Assembly: GCF_037325665.1 (NCBI RefSeq)
Contig: NC_090255.1
Location: 41,022,834-41,086,833 of the forward strand
Source: Littorina saxatilis
Lineage: Eukaryota > Mollusca > Gastropoda > Littorinimorpha > Littorinidae
Direction: 5' to 3'
Length of the DNA stretch: 64,000 bases
Part shown: in pieces, positions 51,708 to 60,372 of the stretch
How positions within the stretch are numbered: the stretch's first letter is position 1
How the letters are laid out: each line of letters begins with the position of its first letter
The notes under the pieces: generated by a model
Databases searched by the model: none
Told to the model about the DNA's origin: nothing
What the model saw: only the letters and a program-made list of their open reading frames with translations
Made by a program: the position numbers and the translations under genes

Positions 51708-52352
51708 TTATGGAACTATTTCCAATGTAATGTTAAACAAACAATCAACTGGTTGTCCACTTTGATTTTTCAGATCAATGTGTAGGAATTCATGACACCC
51801 TTCCTCCAAGTCCTTGAACTGAAGTGTCTTAAATGTTGGCACGTGCATTTTACAAAAAGAGGCATCACTCGGTGGAAGAATCCTAAGCAGATCAGAACGC
51901 TGATCATTAAACAGATTATAGGATGTGTTAAGCTCTCTCATGTGAACAAACAGTACACTGTTAACATCCATGTCAATGGGACGTGTTCCCTTGTATATTT
52001 TTGTAATTCCAAGCATATCAAGGAGTTTGGTTGGAAACTCAACGTTTACTTCTCTAGTTTTGGGCATAGTAAGAGTAGCAATGAGACTTGCATGATTTAA
52101 ACTCGCTGTAATACCTACTGGAGCAAACAATTCTTTCTCTAAAGTGCAGAAGTCATAGTAACCATCTTCTACAGAATGTGTTTTACCATTAATTCTAACC
52201 CAGTTGTTAGCCTTTTTTTTACTGATATTATACCAAGTAACCTTGTACATAATTTCATGCAGTGCAACTTTCATTCTTCCATTTTGATTGTTGATAGGGG
52301 TTGCAAGTTTAACTGGCACACTAGTCTTCACATTTGTTAGTGTGATAAACAT
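51708..52352 (-). CDS. Virus-like element, left arm: 214-aa protein
   Basis: Left-arm copy of the gene at 57334-57978. It is divergent from the 406-aa gene, with 19 bases between the two start codons. Confidence 0.75.
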   Translation of the reverse strand: MFITLTNVKTSVPVKLATPINNQNGRMKVALHEIMYKVTWYNISKKKANNWVRINGKTHSVEDGYYDFCTLEKELFAPVGITASLNHASLIATLTMPKTREVNVEFPTKLLDMLGITKIYKGTRPIDMDVNSVLFVHMRELNTSYNLFNDQRSDLLRILPPSDASFCKMHVPTFKTLQFKDLEEGCHEFLHIDLKNQSGQPVDCLFNITLEIVP

Positions 52353-52371
52353 TTTTTATTCAACAACAAAA

Positions 52372-53592
52372 ATGAGTCAGTATAAATTCAACAAAGACGT
52401 TAAATACAAAACTGGACCATATTACAATCCAAAGACTATTTCTTTCCATGAGTTGGACTTTGCTGTAACAGAAACAGAATCCATTCGCGTTAAAGTGCCT
52501 GACCCATTCCATTCTTACCTAAATCCCCCAATCAAAAATGATAGTGTTCCAAAGATGTGGAACTCTCACCCAATTCAGTTCTATCAGAATCAGTTAAACT
52601 TTGCAATATTCTGTGCAACCACAGGATGTGGAGTGTCCTATGCAGACCACATGAATAATTCAAACTTACTGACAAAGTGTGTGTACACATTTCACGTTTA
52701 CTATCAGTGCAGGAGAATCTTGTCTGAACTTCAGGCACCAATGCCGCATGAAAAGAGCTGGAACCCATTCAACAATAGGATAAACATGAAAGTGTATGAG
52801 CGTCTCTGCAATGAATTCAATATAGATTTTAAGACCGACTTTAGGCAAAAGCAAGATAAAAACCATGGCATGGGAACACTATATTTATGGGGTGTCCACA
52901 GGAGGTATAATTTTGATTACTGGCCAGGTCATACATCTTTTTCTTCAAATGTGCAGGTACAGTTAGGATCAATAGAACAACAGCACCACAATGCATGGAC
53001 TACTTTTATATTAGACACCGGCAAAGGTTTCACTGGATCAGGTGTTGAAAGGATCAATGAATCTATCCGAACATATGCGTGGTGCTTGCTAGGCTCGCAG
53101 GCACAGACACGATCAAACATAATGAGAACAAGCACAGGGTTTGGTGCACAGAAACAGTTGTTATCAAATTTAGAAGATGTCATAAACTCTGCAGTTGATC
53201 TGCCTTCCAGCATCAAAAGGTATCAAGACTCTCTCCGTTATGCAAGATCAAAAGTTGACTTTGCTGTTGGTAACGGCCTTTACATGTTACCTTCTGATCT
53301 CCAGCTGCAGATTGGAACAATAACAAATTATAACAATGAAATCATTATTGCTAGTGACACCCAGCCGCTTGGAAAGGGTGAAGAACTGAATTCAGAAATC
53401 AGAACGATGTTACAGCCATATCACAATGAACAGAAACAAAGCGTGACAAGTGAAGATCGGGCTGCAGGTGAAGATCATTCTGTCACTAGTGATGATCAAG
53501 CTGTTAGTATTAGTGATGATCATGAATCGCAGAAGACTGCTCTAGTAATTGGTGGAGTGGGTGTAGGCTTACTTTTGCTTTATTCTCGTTAG
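52372..53592 (+). CDS. Virus-like element, left arm: 406-aa protein with C-terminal membrane anchor
   Basis: Left-arm copy of the gene at 56094-57314. Its 3' end overlaps the 3' end of the convergent 400-aa gene by 24 bases. Confidence 0.75.
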   Translation: MSQYKFNKDVKYKTGPYYNPKTISFHELDFAVTETESIRVKVPDPFHSYLNPPIKNDSVPKMWNSHPIQFYQNQLNFAIFCATTGCGVSYADHMNNSNLLTKCVYTFHVYYQCRRILSELQAPMPHEKSWNPFNNRINMKVYERLCNEFNIDFKTDFRQKQDKNHGMGTLYLWGVHRRYNFDYWPGHTSFSSNVQVQLGSIEQQHHNAWTTFILDTGKGFTGSGVERINESIRTYAWCLLGSQAQTRSNIMRTSTGFGAQKQLLSNLEDVINSAVDLPSSIKRYQDSLRYARSKVDFAVGNGLYMLPSDLQLQIGTITNYNNEIIIASDTQPLGKGEELNSEIRTMLQPYHNEQKQSVTSEDRAAGEDHSVTSDDQAVSISDDHESQKTALVIGGVGVGLLLLYSR

Positions 53593-54771
53593 CAGAACAC
53601 CTGCAATTAAAACTATTAGAGTCCAGAGATGTTCAGCCATGAAACCAACAACTTTACCTGCAAAAGATAACAGCCAGCTAACAATTGAACCAATGATTCC
53701 TGGAAGTGCATCCAAAGCTTTTGCTGCTAGTTTCTTTAATAGTTCTGCAATGTGTTTGAGTTGTTTCTTTACCCATCCCGGATCAGATGGAGATGAAGGT
53801 GAAGGTGGAGGTGGAGGTGTGACAGTGCCACCTGTGAGTGTTAACACTAATGTGCTTATTGCAAATCCTAGCGCAGTTAGTATACTAGCTATTGTGATTC
53901 CCTGCTCTCTGAAAAGCGTTCTAATTCTTTCAGCAAGAGTTGTGTCTTCGTAAAGGATTCTTTGAATTGTATTTTTTATTCTGCTGACCTGTGTTCTCAG
54001 TTGTTCTCTATTGTTACTTAGAACTTCTAACCTTATGGCTTTCTCCTCCTGCAAATCTTTTAAACGCTTAGAAATTCTGTTTTTTACTTCTTGTTCTAGG
54101 TTCAAATCATCAGCATCAGCAAGTTTTTGTTTCTCTTTGTTTATATCTTCATCCAGCTGACCTAGTTTTGACAGATTATTTGCTATTTCACCTCTGATGG
54201 TTTGTAGTGATTGATTAAGGGCTTCTATTTCTCTCATAGGTAATAGTTCATGTGGAGTCTTCAGTGAAGTTTCCTCAGAAAAAGAAGTATCTATCTCTTG
54301 TATAAGTTGATCAGCCTCATCTGCAAGTTTATTAAGATCTTGCAATGGAACAGATTCTATTTGAGTAGCAGTTGGTAGTCCTAGTTCTGCTTGTTGAAGT
54401 AAGGAAACAACATGGGAAGATGATGACCGTGTGCTAGGCACAATATCTAATTGCCTAAGTCGATTAGCAGTAAGTTTTTGTTTTAGTGAAACTTTTGATA
54501 GAAACTTAGCAGGATTAGATTTATATGTAAGTTGGACTTTTTCTCCTTTATCGTTAGTTGTATATAAATGATTTGCTTCCATTTTGAACTGGTTTGGATC
54601 TAAAACATCAGGTTCTTCTCCTAAACTTTTGTAGAAATCTCTAACTTTACCTTCCAGAAGTTCATGTCGTGCCACCTCATAATGCAGTGAATGATGATAG
54701 GGAACCAAAGGGATTGCTTCGCTCATGTCGTCCGCTGGCTCAAATAAATCTTCAAATCCACCTTCTGCCAT
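53569..54771 (-). CDS. Virus-like element, left arm: 400-aa coiled-coil membrane protein
   Basis: Left-arm copy of the gene at 54915-56117. The two copies diverge from the palindrome centre, their start codons 143 bases apart. The longer frame that reaches across the centre is not part of the gene. Confidence 0.75.
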   Translation of the reverse strand: MAEGGFEDLFEPADDMSEAIPLVPYHHSLHYEVARHELLEGKVRDFYKSLGEEPDVLDPNQFKMEANHLYTTNDKGEKVQLTYKSNPAKFLSKVSLKQKLTANRLRQLDIVPSTRSSSSHVVSLLQQAELGLPTATQIESVPLQDLNKLADEADQLIQEIDTSFSEETSLKTPHELLPMREIEALNQSLQTIRGEIANNLSKLGQLDEDINKEKQKLADADDLNLEQEVKNRISKRLKDLQEEKAIRLEVLSNNREQLRTQVSRIKNTIQRILYEDTTLAERIRTLFREQGITIASILTALGFAISTLVLTLTGGTVTPPPPPSPSSPSDPGWVKKQLKHIAELLKKLAAKALDALPGIIGSIVSWLLSFAGKVVGFMAEHLWTLIVLIAGVLLTRIKQK

Positions 54772-54833
54772 TTGTAACTTATTTTTTATTTTGAAAATAA
54801 AAAAAGATGGCACAATCGTTCGGTTCTGTTCTT

Positions 54834-54852
54834 TCAGCCTTCTGTAAGGATC
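54834..54852. other. Spacer at the centre of the virus-like palindrome
   Basis: Nineteen bases, TCAGCCTTCTGTAAGGATC, separate the inverted arms. It has a minor internal CCTT/AAGG symmetry. It may be the scar of the event that created the inverted duplication. Confidence 0.8.
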
Positions 54853-54914
54853 AAGAACAGAACCGAACGATTGTGCCATCTTTTTTTATTTTCAAAATAA
54901 AAAATAAGTTACAA

Positions 54915-56117
54915 ATGGCAGAAGGTGGATTTGAAGATTTATTTGAGCCAGCGGACGACATGAGCGAAGCAATCCCTTTGGTTCCCTATCATCATTCACT
55001 GCATTATGAGGTGGCACGACATGAACTTCTGGAAGGTAAAGTTAGAGATTTCTACAAAAGTTTAGGAGAAGAACCTGATGTTTTAGATCCAAACCAGTTC
55101 AAAATGGAAGCAAATCATTTATATACAACTAACGATAAAGGAGAAAAAGTCCAACTTACATATAAATCTAATCCTGCTAAGTTTCTATCAAAAGTTTCAC
55201 TAAAACAAAAACTTACTGCTAATCGACTTAGGCAATTAGATATTGTGCCTAGCACACGGTCATCATCTTCCCATGTTGTTTCCTTACTTCAACAAGCAGA
55301 ACTAGGACTACCAACTGCTACTCAAATAGAATCTGTTCCATTGCAAGATCTTAATAAACTTGCAGATGAGGCTGATCAACTTATACAAGAGATAGAGACT
55401 TCTTTTTCTGAGGAAACTTCACTGAAGACTCCACATGAACTATTACCTATGAGAGAAATAGAAGCCCTTAATCAATCACTACAAACCATCAGAGGTGAAA
55501 TAGCAAATAATCTGTCAAAACTAGGTCAGCTGGATGAAGATATAAACAAAGAGAAACAAAAACTTGCTGATGCTGATGATTTGAACCTAGAACAAGAAGT
55601 AAAAAACAGAATTTCTAAGCGTTTAAAAGATTTGCAGGAGGAGAAAGCCATAAGGTTAGAAGTTCTAAGTAACAATAGAGAACAACTGAGAACACAGGTC
55701 AGCAGAATAAAAAATACAATTCAAAGAATCCTTTACGAAGACACAACTCTTGCTGAAAGAATTAGAACGCTTTTCAGAGAGCAGGGAATCACAATAGCTA
55801 GTATACTAACTGCGCTAGGATTTGCAATAAGCACATTAGTGTTAACACTCACAGGTGGCACTGTCACACCTCCACCTCCACCTTCACCTTCATCTCCATC
55901 TGATCCGGGATGGGTAAAGAAACAACTCAAACACATTGCAGAACTATTAAAGAAACTAGCAGCAAAAGCTTTGGATGCACTTCCAGGAATCATTGGTTCA
56001 ATTGTTAGCTGGCTGTTATCTTTTGCAGGTAAAGTTGTTGGTTTCATGGCTGAACATCTCTGGACTCTAATAGTTTTAATTGCAGGTGTTCTGCTAACGA
56101 GAATAAAGCAAAAGTAA
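54915..56117 (+). CDS. Virus-like element, right arm: 400-aa coiled-coil membrane protein
   Basis: Start taken at MAEGGFEDLFEP (54915). The N-terminal half is acidic and polar. Residues about 165-300 are strongly charged and likely coiled coil (LDEDINKEKQKLADADD, KRLKDLQEEKAIRLE). Then come a hydrophobic segment (IASILTALGFAISTLVLTL), a proline run (TPPPPPSPSSPSD) and a second long hydrophobic C-terminus (LPGIIGSIVSWLLSFAG, LWTLIVLIAGVLL) ending in basic residues. This pattern would suit a virion membrane-interacting or internal structural protein, but that is inference and no family is recognised. Convergent with the 406-aa gene; the stop ends overlap by 24 bases. Confidence 0.75.
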   Translation: MAEGGFEDLFEPADDMSEAIPLVPYHHSLHYEVARHELLEGKVRDFYKSLGEEPDVLDPNQFKMEANHLYTTNDKGEKVQLTYKSNPAKFLSKVSLKQKLTANRLRQLDIVPSTRSSSSHVVSLLQQAELGLPTATQIESVPLQDLNKLADEADQLIQEIETSFSEETSLKTPHELLPMREIEALNQSLQTIRGEIANNLSKLGQLDEDINKEKQKLADADDLNLEQEVKNRISKRLKDLQEEKAIRLEVLSNNREQLRTQVSRIKNTIQRILYEDTTLAERIRTLFREQGITIASILTALGFAISTLVLTLTGGTVTPPPPPSPSSPSDPGWVKKQLKHIAELLKKLAAKALDALPGIIGSIVSWLLSFAGKVVGFMAEHLWTLIVLIAGVLLTRIKQK

Positions 56118-57314
56118 GCCTACACCCACTCCACCAATTACTAGAGCAGTCTTCTGCGATTCATGATCATCACTAATACTAACAGCTTGATCATCACTAG
56201 TGACAGAATGATCTTCACCTGCAGCCCGATCTTCACTTGTCACGCTTTGTTTCTGTTCATTGTGATATGGCTGTAACATCGTTCTGATTTCTGAATTCAG
56301 TTCTTCACCCTTTCCAAGCGGCTGGGTGTCACTAGCAATAATGATTTCATTGTTATAATTTGTTATTGTTCCAATCTGCAGCTGGAGATCAGAAGGTAAC
56401 ATGTAAAGGCCGTTACCAACAGCAAAGTCAACTTTTGATCTTGCATAACGGAGAGAGTCTTGATACCTTTTGATGCTGGAAGGCAGATCAACTGCAGAGT
56501 TTATGACATCTTCTAAATTTGATAACAACTGTTTCTGTGCACCAAACCCTGTGCTTGTTCTCATTATGTTTGATCGTGTCTGTGCCTGCGAGCCTAGCAA
56601 GCACCACGCATATGTTCGGATAGATTCATTGATCCTTTCAACACCTGATCTAGTGAAACCTTTGCCGGTGTCTAATATAAAAGTAGTCCATGCATTGTGG
56701 TGCTGTTGTTCTATTGATCCTAACTGTACCTGCACATTTGAAGAAAAAGATGTATGACCTGGCCAGTAATCAAAATTATACCTCCTGTGGACACCCCATA
56801 AATATAGTGTTCCCATGCCATGGTTTTTATCTTGCTTTTGCCTAAAGTCGGTCTTAAAATCTATATTGAATTCATTGCAGAGACGCTCATACACTTTCAT
56901 GTTTATCCTATTGTTGAATGGGTTCCAGCTCTTTTCATGCGGCATTGGTGCCTGAAGTTCAGACAAGATTCTCCTGCACTGATAGTAAACGTGAAATGTG
57001 TACACACACTTTGTCAGTAAGTTTGAATTATTCATGTGGTCTGCATAGGACACTCCACATCCTGTGGTTGCACAGAATATTGCAAAGTTTAACTGATTCT
57101 GATAGAACTGAATTGGGTGAGAGTTCCACATCTTTGGAACACTATCATTTTTGATTGGGGGATTTAGGTAAGAATGGAATGGGTCAGGCACTTTAACGCG
57201 AATGGATTCTGTTTCTGTTACAGCAAAGTCCAACTCATGGAAAGAAATAGTCTTTGGATTGTAATATGGTCCAGTTTTGTATTTAACGTCTTTGTTGAAT
57301 TTATACTGACTCAT
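56094..57314 (-). CDS. Virus-like element, right arm: 406-aa protein with C-terminal membrane anchor
   Basis: Start taken at MSQYKFNKDVKYKTG (57314); an upstream extension in frame is not needed. The body is rich in aromatics and asparagine (FYQNQLNFAIFCATTGCG, GTLYLWGVHRRYNFDYW) with many tyrosines, as in beta-rich structural proteins. The tail is acidic and polar and ends in a single hydrophobic anchor (LVIGGVGVGLLLLYSR) with two terminal residues outside. It could be a capsid, spike or membrane-displayed protein; I do not recognise it. Divergent from the 214-aa gene with only 19 AT-rich bases between start codons, which must hold both promoters or a shared one. Confidence 0.75.
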   Translation of the reverse strand: MSQYKFNKDVKYKTGPYYNPKTISFHELDFAVTETESIRVKVPDPFHSYLNPPIKNDSVPKMWNSHPIQFYQNQLNFAIFCATTGCGVSYADHMNNSNLLTKCVYTFHVYYQCRRILSELQAPMPHEKSWNPFNNRINMKVYERLCNEFNIDFKTDFRQKQDKNHGMGTLYLWGVHRRYNFDYWPGHTSFSSNVQVQLGSIEQQHHNAWTTFILDTGKGFTRSGVERINESIRTYAWCLLGSQAQTRSNIMRTSTGFGAQKQLLSNLEDVINSAVDLPSSIKRYQDSLRYARSKVDFAVGNGLYMLPSDLQLQIGTITNYNNEIIIASDTQPLGKGEELNSEIRTMLQPYHNEQKQSVTSEDRAAGEDHSVTSDDQAVSISDDHESQKTALVIGGVGVGLLLLYSR

Positions 57315-57333
57315 TTTTGTTGTTGAATAAAAA

Positions 57334-57978
57334 ATGTTTATCACACTAACAAATGTGAAGACTAGTGTGCCAGTTAAACTTGCAACCCCTATCAACAATC
57401 AAAATGGAAGAATGAAAGTTGCACTGCATGAAATTATGTACAAGGTTACTTGGTATAATATCAGTAAAAAAAAGGCTAACAACTGGGTTAGAATTAATGG
57501 TAAAACACATTCTGTAGAAGATGGTTACTATGACTTCTGCACTTTAGAGAAAGAATTGTTTGCTCCAGTAGGTATTACAGCGAGTTTAAATCATGCAAGT
57601 CTCATTGCTACTCTTACTATGCCCAAAACTAGAGAAGTAAACGTTGAGTTTCCAACCAAACTCCTTGATATGCTTGGAATTACAAAAATATACAAGGGAA
57701 CACGTCCCATTGACATGGATGTTAACAGTGTACTGTTTGTTCACATGAGAGAGCTTAACACATCCTATAATCTGTTTAATGATCAGCGTTCTGATCTGCT
57801 TAGGATTCTTCCACCGAGTGATGCCTCTTTTTGTAAAATGCACGTGCCAACATTTAAGACACTTCAGTTCAAGGACTTGGAGGAAGGGTGTCATGAATTC
57901 CTACACATTGATCTGAAAAATCAAAGTGGACAACCAGTTGATTGTTTGTTTAACATTACATTGGAAATAGTTCCATAA
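57334..57978 (+). CDS. Virus-like element, right arm: 214-aa protein
   Basis: Starts MFITLTNVKTSVPVKLATP. It has alternating hydrophobic/polar stretches suggesting beta strands (MKVALHEIMYKVTWYNIS, LFVHMRELNTSYNLF) and ends in a beta-like FNITLEIVP. No cysteine or histidine cluster and no membrane segment. Size and beta content would fit a small jelly-roll structural protein, as an inference only. Sixteen bases separate it from the next gene. Confidence 0.7.
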   Translation: MFITLTNVKTSVPVKLATPINNQNGRMKVALHEIMYKVTWYNISKKKANNWVRINGKTHSVEDGYYDFCTLEKELFAPVGITASLNHASLIATLTMPKTREVNVEFPTKLLDMLGITKIYKGTRPIDMDVNSVLFVHMRELNTSYNLFNDQRSDLLRILPPSDASFCKMHVPTFKTLQFKDLEEGCHEFLHIDLKNQSGQPVDCLFNITLEIVP

Positions 57979-57994
57979 AATATTGAGTATTAAA

Positions 57995-58855
57995 ATGTCG
58001 AGTGGACCTACAATAGCTTATCCTGTTGCATGTTCAACTATAGAGTTGAAAGATTTAGCAGACGCTATCGACTTTGAGAGCAATGCTGAAGTTGGTGCAG
58101 TGTATGCATTCGAGTTTACAGACACTGGCTATTACAAGAGAAAGGAAATCGACGATGAAAAGAAACCAAGATTCCTCAAACTAGGTCAAATCCGTGATGT
58201 TAATGTACCTGATCCAATTGTCGATGACACATTCTACATGTGGAAACATCAGAATAAAAAATGGGTACTTAGTCCTGTTATGAAAAAGATTGACTGGGAA
58301 ATGAAGTTTGAATTTGTGAGTCCATACACTCTTGTTGGAAAAGACGACACATTCCGTAAGTCAATCAATGCTAAACCACTAATTGTTAGCCTTGTTCCTG
58401 CGATTAACAGCAGGGGAGAAGTTGCAGTTAAACCTTTCCATAAGAACAACTATCTCATTCACAGAAAACAAAGTGTTGAAAAGGACGCTGACACCATTGT
58501 CGATTTTATACCCAAGCTTCCAATAGGGCAGAATGCAACTATGATATTTGATATAGTTGTCAGGAAAAGGGAAGAAACCACAAACACTGTTCTAATGAGA
58601 GGAATAAATCTCAACTGGAGACCATTAAATGTTGAAGAAGTCAGAGTATTTATTGCTGTTCAAAAGGATTCTAACACAATAAAAAAACAGACGTCAAACC
58701 AAAATGTTGTTGTTAACGCAGATATAAATAATTTAACAGAAATAAGAAGTATTAATCTTACTTATCTTGATTTGATTGCTTTCTACTATACAGATAAGGT
58801 GTTAAGCAATGAACAGCTTCAAAGCTTAGCAGAAACACTGGCCAGTGAGAATTAA
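57995..58855 (+). CDS. Virus-like element, right arm: 286-aa protein
   Basis: Start taken at MSSGPTIAYPVACS (57995), right after TATTAAA. Mixed alpha/beta composition with motifs AVYAFEFTDTGYYKRKE, DDTFYMWKHQNKKWV and LTYLDLIAFYYTDKVL. No membrane segment and no catalytic signature that I can name. Gene order and spacing place it in the same structural block. Confidence 0.7.
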   Translation: MSSGPTIAYPVACSTIELKDLADAIDFESNAEVGAVYAFEFTDTGYYKRKEIDDEKKPRFLKLGQIRDVNVPDPIVDDTFYMWKHQNKKWVLSPVMKKIDWEMKFEFVSPYTLVGKDDTFRKSINAKPLIVSLVPAINSRGEVAVKPFHKNNYLIHRKQSVEKDADTIVDFIPKLPIGQNATMIFDIVVRKREETTNTVLMRGINLNWRPLNVEEVRVFIAVQKDSNTIKKQTSNQNVVVNADINNLTEIRSINLTYLDLIAFYYTDKVLSNEQLQSLAETLASEN

Positions 58856-58885
58856 GATAAATATTTTATATTTTGCATTAAAAAG

Positions 58886-59509
58886 ATGACTAGCAGTGTG
58901 AAGCTTTATCCTAATATTGATGAAAGTGCAGCAGAAAGTCAACAATTCAGACTGGCACACATTAGTAATATACAAAAACAACTAGAAGATGAATTAGAAA
59001 AATATTCTCGCGCTAGACGTAAGTACTCAACAACTTACAACAGCCTTTCTAATGCCAGCACTGGTTCTACTATCCTTGCATCAGCTGCAGGTGTAACGGG
59101 AACAATTCTGTTAGCTACCGGAGTAGGGACTCCAGTTTCTCTAATCCTAGGTGGTGTCGCAGCAGCAGTTGGTGGTTTATCATTTATAGCATCAGCTATA
59201 ATGAAAAAAATTGTGAAAAAGCTTGAAAAACACGAATCCATTTCCACTCTTGCATCATCAAAATTGTCTAGCCTAAAACTGTCTATCAGTAAAGCACTTG
59301 AAGATTCAAAAGTTTCTGACGAAGAATTCAAACAGATACAAACAGACTTTGATGACTACAAAAGTAAGAAAGCAAGTATTCAAACAAAAACACGAGCTGA
59401 ATATAACAAGCCAATCGATATAGAAGATCTGAAAAAGCAGTTTTTAAAAAAGGGGATTCAAATAGGACGGGAAGAAAAAGTAAAAATAGAATCACTTGTA
59501 AAGAGTTAA
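58886..59509 (+). CDS. Virus-like element, right arm: 207-aa protein with hydrophobic hairpin
   Basis: Starts MTSSVKLYPNIDESA. A charged helix (QKQLEDELEKYSRARRKYS) leads to a glycine/alanine-rich hydrophobic hairpin (about residues 60-105; ILASAAGVTGTILLATGVG, then LILGGVAAAVGGLSFIASA). Basic helices and a short C-terminal tail follow. The design resembles membrane-inserting or membrane-remodelling proteins, but homology is not established. Last gene before the terminal inverted repeats. Confidence 0.75.
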   Translation: MTSSVKLYPNIDESAAESQQFRLAHISNIQKQLEDELEKYSRARRKYSTTYNSLSNASTGSTILASAAGVTGTILLATGVGTPVSLILGGVAAAVGGLSFIASAIMKKIVKKLEKHESISTLASSKLSSLKLSISKALEDSKVSDEEFKQIQTDFDDYKSKKASIQTKTRAEYNKPIDIEDLKKQFLKKGIQIGREEKVKIESLVKS

Positions 59510-59622
59510 CTATTCGTTTAGACAGTCACATTGCATGTATCAGATATAATTCTAACAGTGAAAGAACATATGAAGTAAAGTTTGTAAATGAGAGAGCGTA
59601 TTGAGCTTAAGAATGTTGTATG

Positions 59623-59849
59623 AGAGAAAGGGGGAATGTACGTTCTGGGTTACTGATTCCGACAGACCCGGCATTGGTTCAAAACAACCTTACTTTACTG
59701 TATTTTTTTTTTGTATGGATTTATGCAGTATTTTTCTGATTTTGTCGCATGTTTCATTTTAGTAAAAGTTTAGTCCAGAAGCCTATTTTGCGTTAATATT
59801 TAGGGTCTGTCGGAATCGGTGAGCCAGAACGTACATTCTCCCTTTCTCT
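59623..59849. repeat. Nested inverted repeat at the right end of the virus-like element
   Basis: Mirror of 49837-50063. Inner end TGAGAGAAAGGGGGAATGTACG and outer end complementary to AGAGAAAGGGAGAATGTACG. Confidence 0.8.
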
Positions 59850-60372
59850 CGCCTTAATGAACCAGCACTTTCTCCTTGGATCATCGCCACTTCTGATGGC
59901 AACATACTGGCAGCACACTGTACCTGCATGGCCGGAGTTGGAGAAACCGGCATGGCCGGAGTTGGAGAAACCTGCACACACGTCCCTTCACCTTCAAGGA
60001 GTCAGCTGTTGAGTGTGCTGTGGCAGACCGCCATTTCTGTTTGGAATCTAACAGTGAGGGGATGCTTTGTCTGCGCAAAGACCACCCATACTATGATACT
60101 TTAGTCAAGTACATTGCCAGATTGTTATGACCAGTTCCTCCTACTGCGATTTCATGGTGTGGACTACTGTGGATAAAGTTTTTGTCCGAGTATTGCCTGA
60201 CTGTGATTTTTGGGCAATGTGTGTGGAGAAAGCTTTGAAAGTGTTCAGACTCGCAGTTCTTCCAGAGCTAGTTGGAAACTGGCTGGACAGAGAAGCTGAG
60301 CCTCTACAAGCAGTGGATGTGAACCAGGAGCAGCTGCAAACACCAGCCGTGAAACGCAGCAAGAAACAGTGA

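Larger units (their letters stand above)
49837..59849. mobile_element. 10.0-kb palindromic virus-like element (Polinton/adintovirus-like cargo), fossil
   Basis: Two arms, 49837-54833 and 54853-59849, are each exactly 4997 bases, in inverted orientation around a 19-base spacer (54834-54852), and almost identical. Each arm carries five tightly packed ORFs (207, 286, 214, 406 and 400 aa) with virus-like spacing of 16-30 bases or slight overlap. The ends start AGAGAAAGGGAGAATGTACG. Flanks are the two halves of one YqaJ-gene exon, with GCCT on both sides but no clean duplication. Frames look whole, but no polymerase, integrase, protease or packaging ATPase is seen, so the element looks incomplete as a virus. 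High arm identity suggests a young insertion, or recent arm homogenisation. Family assignment is inference. Confidence 0.8.
49204..60372 (+). pseudogene. SWIM/YqaJ nuclease gene, degenerate, split by the virus-like palindrome
   Basis: YqaJ proteins are lambda-exonuclease-like PD-(D/E)XK nucleases. Many invertebrate copies carry a SWIM zinc finger ahead of the nuclease. Exon a (49204-49438) reads NDPYDIPTRCWSANPDDLP, SYINIVNYFVLGKSAYT and, in another frame, GWVRDVKCYSPDGC, ending at donor GCAAAG|GTAAGA. The next exon starts after TTTCAG at 49815 (ILHSQR), is cut at 49836 by the inserted element, and resumes at 59850 (RLNEPALSPWIIATSDGN), followed by the SWIM motif AAHCTCMAGVGET with a 24-base in-frame duplication. 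Then it jumps to the end of YqaJ (ESAVECAVADRHFCLES, HPYY, SYCDFMVWTT, LPELVGNW). The middle of the nuclease is missing and there are at least two frame changes, so the locus is not functional even without the insertion. Confidence 0.8.

Noticed and set aside
53569-54879. N-terminal extension of the 400-aa gene across the palindrome centre
   Set aside because: The two copies differ exactly over the spacer, and an internal ATG (MAEGGF) with identical sequence in both arms is the natural start.
49837-59849. Palindrome as a fold-back assembly artefact
   Set aside because: The two sides carry different halves of one host exon and the arms are not fully identical, so a folded read would not explain it. 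Long reads would settle it.
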